Origin: Isoetes taiwanensis
Taxonomy: Eukaryota > Streptophyta > Lycopodiopsida > Isoetales > Isoetaceae
Reading direction: 5' to 3'
Assembly: GCA_021234155.1 (NCBI GenBank)
Contig: JAJEKV010000002.1
Coordinates: 9,386,409-9,450,408 of the forward strand
DNA: 64,000 nt
Shown here one piece after another: positions 57,092 to 64,000 of the stretch. Position 1 is the first letter of the stretch, and the number at the start of each line of letters is the position of its first letter. Under the pieces are notes generated by a model that saw only the letters and a list, made by a program, of their open reading frames with translations, was not told where the DNA came from and ran no database searches. The position numbers and the translations under genes were made by a program.

Positions 57092-59560
57092 TTACTTCTC
57101 AGAAGTGACCCCTAGAGATATCATAGCTTTCTTCCTCACTTCCAGAGGTATTGTAACCCTAGCAGTCTTGCCTGGGATGACCTTTGGGGTCCATGAAAAC
57201 AAAATAGTATCTAACTCAACCCAATCATCCCCTTCAATAGGGTTTCTCTTCCATCTCTTTGTCCAGCAGGTCTCTATACCTTTCTTCCTCGCCCTTTGCA
57301 TTTAAGCGGTGCCTTTGGACACCACCACTCCACCACGAACTTTGTTCACATTTGCGGTCACCTACTTCTTTGCAAACCTCGAGATGGTGTAACCCATCCA
57401 CCCGGGGACGGGGTATATCTCTTTTAGCTCACGGTACTATAAGTGCAAATTGATGGCAAAAGCAAGTCATCTTTGGGATCATAATCCTCCGGCAGAGATA
57501 TTTAGCCCTTCCTTTCCTAGGACCAACATAGTGTTTTTATTTGGAGGAGCCATGGACTTGCGAATACTACTAACCACATCATCGGCTTCCTCGGGTGTTA
57601 TCAAGTCTCTCCACCTAGTCTTAGGTAGTCATCCATCTTTGAGTTCATCAGGAGGATGTGTCTACTTGTCCCAATAATCCATGTACTGTGTCCAATAATC
57701 TATCAATGCAAGGTTGGTATCATCGGGGTTATTTTTCCAATACTTGATGTATTGAAATCTTGGTTCAATGTGCTTTGCAATGAATCCACCTCGGGAAAAG
57801 GCTTAAGAGCTTTTGGTTGACCCCTTGGAATCTTAGGTTTACCATTTTCATCTTAGTGCCATATAGGTACTCCCTCATCGGCCTCCATTTATCATCGAAG
57901 GTCTCATCTTCCATTGCATGATTGGCTTATTTCCCATGACCAGGTCTAGATTGACCTTCCATATCAAGAGCATAACCCGATAAAATTCTTCCAATCGGGC
58001 ACCTCTTGTGTGATCAACCCTATAGGAGAAGGTGAAATGCATTCACTAAAACTTCCATTAGTCTAGGAAGATTGGTCGCGGTTTGAGATTTCAAGCTGCG
58101 CACTATACTTCCCAAACAATGCATCCACATCCTCATGAGTATGTCGGGCATTAAGAACCCTAAATTCACTCTTTCAAAAAGACACCCACGGCTATTAAAT
58201 AAGATAGGAATGAGAACATATACATTTTTTATTACGTCGGCACTGGTGTCAAGTTGGAGGAGGAACCTTGGTGGTAGATCTCGAGGGTTGGGGGCGTGAA
58301 CTTGAGGGCTCCAACATGTTGAAGCACCGACTTCCTAAACCTTGCCTTAGTAAACTTCTCTAAATTATTAGGCTTTCTATCCAACAATGCGAAGAGTGGT
58401 TGGCTACCACCTCGGGGTTGTGGAGGTCACGAGAATAACCACTCTCATAGTTCCTCAAGCACCTCATCACACTTCCAATATGAAAATCGGGACCATCACT
58501 CCACAATTGCAAACTAAAATGGCCATAATAAATTGGCTTAGAGCCATGCACTATTGCACTGTCGGAGAGACTTGCAAAGGATAAGCTCTATTGATTTGCT
58601 TGGGTATGTAACTATCTTGTGGCAAACAAGTCTTGATTGATCCATCTTGTCATGTATAATACAAACATAGTTATTGGGTTCCAAACATGATAATGTTCTC
58701 CACATCAATAAGTGGATCTACATGATAGTTGATTACGTCATGTGATCTTTCATTTGCTCCCTTATCTTAGCCCTTTTGGCTTGGTTGCTTAGTCTTATCA
58801 AGAATCTCTTTCAACTTAGCACACAAGTTGCACTTTGCAAAGTTGTTCGAAGTGTCTATAGTGACATGCTTGAAGTGCTTGCTCCATAGTCTCTTGAAAT
58901 TTGGGTTGAGATATTGCAGGTTTTGTAGTTCTCGAAGCAAAGCATTCACTTCCTCAATATGCTCTTACGGGTACAATGGGATGGCAATCTCTTCTCGACA
59001 ACTATTTTTCCTGTTGATCTTTCCTACTTTTATGTGGCATATTCTCGGCATTGAATTCAACATATTTTTCAAAAACCTCCCTAGCGCCCGGGATCCTAGA
59101 AGTTGGCCTCAACATGCCATTATTTCCATGTAATGCAATTTTACTCCCCTTTGCATGACTTGCTTGCCAATTTTGCCAAGATGAAATTGGAATGCCATGA
59201 ATATGTATCCATGCAACTTTGACATATCCATGTCCCTAGCGATTGGGTATTTTTTTTTCTTTGGAAATTTTTCATCTTGAAGTGCAAGCTCATGAATGGG
59301 TACATGTAAGTCCTCCTCTCATCACAAGTATACTCTTGGAAGGTGGCTCTTGCTTCCACCAATTCATCAATTTCAAACTTACGAACACAATTAGCCCAAC
59401 AACATTCCATTCCCCTTACCTTAGTGAGCTTCCGTGAACAATCACTACTTGACTTGGACCTCTTGCTGGGATAATGTTTCACCCTTGAGGTGTGCCCTCT
59501 TCTCACGAAAATGTGGTCTGGCGCTATTGGAGGTGCATTAAGAAAATCGGTGTCATCCAC
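57092..59560 (-). pseudogene. DUF7869-like transposase remnant
   Basis: This is a long minus-strand coding region broken by several frameshifts. From right to left: RRGHTSRVKHYPSKRSKSSS and WICQSCMDTYSWHS (59,560-59,141); CNLCAKLKEILDKTKQPSQK (58,949-58,767); IIHDKMDQSRL in a shifted frame near 58,650; YGHFSLQLWSDGPDFHIGSV (58,551-58,360); NARHTHEDVDALFGKYS near 58,150; and a basic C-terminus to 57,092. The sequence C.lCa.Lk, then DgMDqS-like, then W.D....i..., then HTHEDvDalF is the order in the DUF7869-type transposon proteins known from plants, oomycetes and animals. The DUF number is from memory and tentative. Terminal repeats were not found. Confidence 0.55.
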
Positions 59561-60610
59561 AACCTCGGCTGCGGTAAAGGAATTCTCCTATAAACTCAAT
59601 GCGGGGCTATAGGCCATGGCATGATGCATGGAACCTCAATTGTTTAATACAAGCGATTGCAATTACGGTGATTTGATCCTTTTTTCCTTCCATTTTTCCT
59701 CTAAACTTGTTATGGCCACACCACTTTATCCTCTCCTAACCTTTCATCATTGGTGACTGGATAGGATCGGCTAGTATGATAGTTCCTTCACCTACTAGCT
59801 CCTTGCATTGCATGTTTCACCTTCTTATTCTTCCAATCCAACCTCTTTGTAGGGGATAATTTGCTTAGTAGTCTCGGCCTCAACACCCTTTGGGTGGTCC
59901 ACGACATTGACCTACAAGAACAATGTTTACAATGGGGTAACAATGTGATAAGAACATGTGGTAACAATGTTGAAACATGTTGGGGGATAGGTATTACATT
60001 TTACCCTTTTTAGGATCCACATGCTTCACCTATATAAAGTGAAATGTCTTAATATTAGTTCGAAAAAGGACAAAGTAATTTTGAGAACCGATTAAAAAAG
60101 GAACTTTAAGAAATACCAAAAAACCATTAAATGGACAAATATATGTTGTAAGTGCAGCCAAAAATAGGTTGTAAGTATAGCTTAGGTGTAGGTAATTATT
60201 GCAAAATTAATGGTAACATAGGGTGTATGCTAGTAGTACTAATGAGGTAAGTATAGGTAAGTAAATCTAGATGGGCCAAAGTTGGTTGTAAGTATAGGTT
60301 GGGGTCTAGGTAATTATACAAAATTAATGAAAACATAGGTTTTAAGTATAGCTGACATGTGGGTAATTCTATAGAAATTAATGATAACCTAGAGTAATTA
60401 ATTCAATAGAAGTAATGATAGGTAATTAGGTATATGATATAAATCTTGTATGATGTGATGGAATCATAATTACAAGCGCCTATAAGAAACCTTGCATGCA
60501 ACTACTCTATATCTTGCATGAAACCCTCCATTCCTTCATTTCTTTCTTCTAAGCGCCATTTTCTTCAACCGCCAATCCTTTCTTCCTTCTAAGCGCCTTC
60601 ATTGATTTCT
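59561..60610. other. anonymous AT-rich stretch
   Basis: There is no gene. 60,120-60,420 is rich in recurring GTAAGTATAG and GGTAATTA words that look like a decayed short tandem repeat. Confidence 0.5.
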
Positions 60611-60622
60611 AAGCCTTCTACC

Positions 60623-61083
60623 ATGGTGAGCCATCTTTGCCCGGCCTCGATCAGCTCCATCCCGGACTTCGCCTCAGAAGAAAAGAGGCGAATAAAAAAA
60701 ATTGATAAAGAAATCCATTCCCCCTCCCTGAGATCTTGGTTGTGGCTGCCTTCCGCACCCAGTCAGGATAATTGCGAGGAGTTATTCTGAGGGCAAGCTT
60801 AGGGGAAAAGATTATCGAGCACCGGCACCCGGTGACCCGAGTCCCCCCATACTCCCCTTGATTGAGGATGAGGAGATGGAGAGCGAGATTGAAAAAAAAG
60901 AAGAAATGGAGAGCGGATGAAGAATGGCGGGAAGAATTAGAAAGAAGAAAAAAAGCGGTGATTGATTATGGGCGCCCTCTCCTCCTCAGAAGGCGAAGAT
61001 CTTTGCCGAAGACATCGGCGAAGATGGCGGATAAGCTTCGGAGGAAGAAGAGGAAGGAAGAGGAGGAGGAGGTAGAGGGCTGA
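60623..61083 (+). CDS. possible small basic/acidic ORF(s), unassigned
   Basis: ATG at 60,623 opens MVSHLCPASISSIPDFASEE and runs to 60,790. A second open stretch at 60,862-61,083 is extremely Arg/Lys/Glu rich (WREELERRKKAVIDYGRPLL) and ends in a Glu-rich tail with TGA at 61,081. In another frame the same region gives ESEIEKKEEMES. The purine-rich composition (GAGGAAGAAG) makes open frames cheap, so this may be a simple-sequence tract and not a gene. Confidence 0.25.
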
Positions 61084-61221
61084 TTTTTTTTTGTTTTGTT
61101 ATTTAGTTTTGGTTGGAAAAGCTGGTGGGCATCTCAAAAAGGCCTCAAATGAGGATTATTAATGGAGCTAGGCATCTCCTTAAAGCTGCCTAGAACTTAC
61201 GTAATTTTGTAACCTGATTTG

Positions 61222-61450
61222 GGCAACTCTAATAAAAGGCCTTATGTAAAATTTTTCAATGGCAATACAAGGATTTCTTGTAATATGTTTCTTTAGTTTC
61301 TACTCTAACTTGAAAGCGGGCGTAATTTACGCAAGCTATTTTGAATTACGGCAACTCTAATAAAAGGCCCTATGTAAAAATTTTCAATGGCAATACAAAG
61401 GATTTAATGGTGCAATATGTTTCTTTAGTGTCAACTCTAACTTGAAAGCA
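61222..61450. repeat. ~128-bp tandem duplicate
   Basis: Two copies start with GGCAACTCTAATAAAAGGCC and continue with TATGTAAAA, TTTTTCAATGGCAATACAA, ATATGTTTCTTTAGT and ACTCTAACTTGAAAGC. They are ~128 bp apart with small indels. Confidence 0.8.
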
Positions 61451-61492
61451 TAAGCTATGTAATTTCTTGCAAGGAAATTTGTTTTTGAATTA

Positions 61493-61740
61493 CGGCTCTT
61501 TCATTCTTAATTTTTGAGCTGAAGTGAGATCGCGGTATGAGAAATATGTTTGTGTGCAAAATGTTTAAATTGTCAAGCGGTCCAATACGCTGGCGTGAAT
61601 TGCATCTGATAATTAGCTTTATGCGGTTCACGCCGGGCATGTATGGACACAATGTAAACATTTTGCACCAAACATATTCCGCGCGTATTTCACTTCGACT
61701 CTCTCAATTTAAAAATTACGATCAAGACTTTAAGAAGAAA
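61493..61740. mobile_element. candidate MITE / foldback element
   Basis: Long inverted arms face each other. On the left, GAAGTGAGATCGCGG and AAATATGTTTGTGTGCAAAA at 61,513-61,561. On the right (61,657-61,700), the reverse complement reads GAAGTGAAATACGCGCG, then AATATGTTTGGTGCAAAATG. Weaker pairing extends outward to about 61,493 and 61,740. The centre (~90 bp) is non-coding. Size and structure fit a ~250 bp MITE, but a target-site duplication is not resolved. Confidence 0.5.
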
Positions 61741-63000
61741 TTCTGATCTTTGCTTTAAAAGTACAATCTGAGGATACACATGGCATTTAAATTACAAGTG
61801 AATGGTATTAGCTCATGGCGCCAAAATCACTAATTTGTTTTTCTCTTTTCTGATTTATGAATTGGCGCTGGCGTATTCAAATGAACATACTTTGGCGTAT
61901 TCATTTGAAGTTCCTCATGTGCGACATAGGCTACAAGCATAAGCTTATTCAATGAATAGTGTGGGTGCTCACGGAGGGGCTTGAAATGGAGAATGCTAAG
62001 GCTGATAATTAGAGTTGGAGACCTCGAAGCCATTTTGGGTAATATCCCAATAGGCTGCACCATCTTATTTGCGAGAATCTTGTATGCCGGTTTATCTTTT
62101 TCAACGACATTTGAGACTATTGTGCGGCATTTGAGACTCTTGAGGAACAACATACGGATGAATAACACATAGATGAATAACACCACGGATGTAATTAAAA
62201 CAATGTAAAGAATGCAAGTTTTTTTAAAGAATATCCCATCCATGTAAAGAATCTGGTGTTTTTAAATTCACGAATGCTCTGCAGTGCGGGCCTTATAGTT
62301 TTGCAATATTGAATGAATGATGCGGCATGCAAAGCGTTTTAATTTCATACATATGACGAGAATCAGCTTGTGCATTTTAGTATGAGCACTCAATCTTCCT
62401 CTATGTCTTCCAAGAAAATGAAACTCACCTTCTTTAAGCAAATTCTTGGCCATGCAACAAAGGTTAGATGCTTTCCTTGTGTCTCCATCGGGGATGCCTT
62501 ACGGGTAATGCTTCATCGTTGAAATGGCAAGCTGGTTACTAGAATCTTCACATGATCATTTCAAGAGGAACTCCATGGCGGTGCAGGATCGTGATTCTAT
62601 CTTGCAATTTCCCACCCTCCTCTTCAAATTCGTCGTCGACATGTAGCATTCTTCTCCATTTGTTCAATGTCGCAAGATCATGGGATTAATTTGGAGCTTG
62701 GGTTACGGAAGACTAGATGAACTTACATGAAAAGGCTCGACATCATTTCGGTAGGCTTCTTCCAGTTCTTAGAGTTCTTTCGAGTTCTTCTGTTCTTCCC
62801 AAGTTCTTTCGAGTTCGAATGACAAAAAGGTGGCGGCAAAGATTAGGTGGTAGTTTCAAATTATCGGATTAATTGTCTTTGCTTTTCTAGCGGTGAGTGA
62901 AATCTAATTATGGGATTTGACAATACGGTGATTAGGTAGAGCCATTTCTTTGCTGGAAATGCGATCGCGTCCCATCCATTAGGCCCAATCGTAAGATTGC
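61741..63000. other. anonymous stretch
   Basis: There is no recognised gene. The minus-strand frame at 61,830-62,243 (137 codons) has no known motif and overlaps short duplicated words (CATTTGAGACTNTTG twice near 62,108-62,142). 62,760-62,815 repeats AGTTCTT words. Confidence 0.4.
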
Positions 63001-63004
63001 TAAC

Positions 63005-63165
63005 CGTCGATTAAAAAGTCGATCCATGAAATTTAAATATCCGCTCCCTTCTATCGGACCGTCGATTAAAAGTCGATCCATGAAATTTTAATAACCGCTT
63101 CGCTTCTATCGGACCCGTCGATCAAAAGTCGATCGAATGAAACCGTCGATCGAGGAAAGCCGACC
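63005..63165. repeat. ~54-bp tandem repeat, about three units
   Basis: CCGTCGATTAAAAGTCGATC occurs near 63,007 (with one extra A) and 63,059, and as CCGTCGATCAAAAGTCGATC near 63,115. The units are separated by ATGAAATTT and CTTCTATCGGACC. A shorter CCGTCGATCGAGG follows. Confidence 0.85.
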
Positions 63166-63184
63166 TAATCGCCTTATGGAAATC

Positions 63185-63191
63185 TATATAA
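63185..63191 (+). promoter_or_regulatory. candidate TATA box
   Basis: TATATAA in CTATATAAGTTTTTG is preceded by the GC-richer tandem repeat and followed by leader-like sequence with GCTCAAGAACTC repeats. It could be the promoter of an LTR or gene reading out of the window; nothing downstream confirms this. A 23-codon frame at 63,855 (MVAPTPPPKKARGSEDTPVS) is the only coding-like piece. Confidence 0.3.
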
Positions 63192-64000
63192 GTTTTTGAA
63201 TTCCATTTCTTGCTTTTTGATTGTCGACTTGCTCAAGGCGGCTCTCAAGAACTCATAAAAGCTCAAGAACTCAAGAACTCCGAGCTCAAGATCATCGTGA
63301 AGATGCAGCCCAAAGGTCGTCTTTGCTCAAACTTCGGGCAAACCGCTTGAAGATCTTGAAGGTCGATATTGTCATCATTACGTGTGTTATTCATTCATTG
63401 TTCATTGCTTTCGATTAGTGTGCAATGTTTGCTCTGTATTTCTTGTATTTCTTGTATTTGCTCTGTATCTTACGCCTATACTCTGTCTATTATTTACGTA
63501 GCGGTGACTTAAATTTCTATAGCTGCTCACTCTCATCTATCATTTCTTTAGCTGCTCATTTTCTGCATTGACTTGTATTTGCATATGCATAATAAATGTC
63601 CTTCTGTGTTAAATTGTCTGCTTTCGTGATTAAGCGATTACGTCTATAATTTGTAAAGTAGTATGGCCAGGTGTTTAGTTGGCTGCCTTGGTGTCACGTT
63701 TGGCATCTTTGTAATTAGCCGCCTTATGAGTGCATATGCGTAATTGGGGACTGTATGCCATTACGTACTTTTGCTTTGGCGGGAATTGATGACCACCCGA
63801 AATCGCTAAAGCGTGTATTGCACCCTCGTTTGCGAGGGAAGAAGAAAAAACCGAATGGTAGCTCCTACACCTCCTCCTAAGAAAGCAAGAGGCTCGGAAG
63901 ATACTCCGGTGAGCTCCGGCTCCTGAGAACAAGGGAAAGCCCAATGAGGGCCAGCGGTATCCTATGCATTGTCGATGGATGATAAGCGGATCCATTATCG

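Noticed and set aside
61830-62243. 137-codon minus-strand open frame
   Set aside because: It contains internally duplicated words and a hydrophobic N-terminus but no recognisable domain. Coding is not supported.

Overview
The window looks like nuclear DNA of a land plant. It is AT-rich and mostly intergenic, full of decayed retrotransposons and DNA transposons. It carries spliced fragments of plant-type genes: an O-fucosyltransferase, a PPR protein, a TPR/DnaJ-type protein and an NAD(P)-binding SDR-like exon. There are no operons, rRNA genes or convincing tRNA genes. The PPR fragments and the LINE, DIRS-like and DUF7869-like elements would fit a non-seed vascular plant such as a fern, but that is a weak inference. 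I see no gene that is clearly complete.

Layout. 1-1.74 kb: a minus-strand Ty3/gypsy fragment with a damaged reverse transcriptase. 1.75-11.76 kb: a second, nearly full-length minus-strand Ty3/gypsy element with two ~1.84 kb LTRs, gag, RT and integrase, all frameshifted. 11.8-15.5 kb: anonymous sequence with a few exon-like pieces. 15.5-17.7 kb: an approximately 1.1 kb segment present twice. 17.7-20.6 kb: unassigned minus-strand coding-like pieces. 20.85 kb: an LTR/primer-binding-site junction. 22.7-24.06 kb: a plus-strand LINE with endonuclease and RT.

The main structure runs from 24.2 to 39.2 kb, with a fourth partial copy at 49.7-53.2 kb. It is a higher-order array of ~5 kb units. Each full unit has four parts: (i) a minus-strand Mutator-like element (MULE) with ~75-80 bp inverted ends and an internally deleted transposase; (ii) a CpG-rich G-box block; (iii) a plus-strand ornithine-decarboxylase-like pseudogene; and (iv) a spacer of short sub-repeats. 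The MULE transposase and the decarboxylase point away from each other across the G-box block. Unit B has a LINE 3' fragment in its MULE. Unit C has an expanded TGATA microsatellite. Unit D has only spacer and MULE, and is separated from unit C by ~10.5 kb that holds the fucosyltransferase, the PPR pieces and a DIRS-like RT fragment.

From 53.2 kb to the end: anonymous DNA; two host-gene fragments packed tail to tail (TPR/DnaJ on plus, SDR exon on minus) at 55.7-56.8 kb; a decayed minus-strand DUF7869-like transposase at 57.1-59.6 kb; a candidate foldback/MITE at 61.5 kb; and short tandem repeats near 61.3 and 63.1 kb. All calls come from reading the sequence and recognising motifs. No database search was run.
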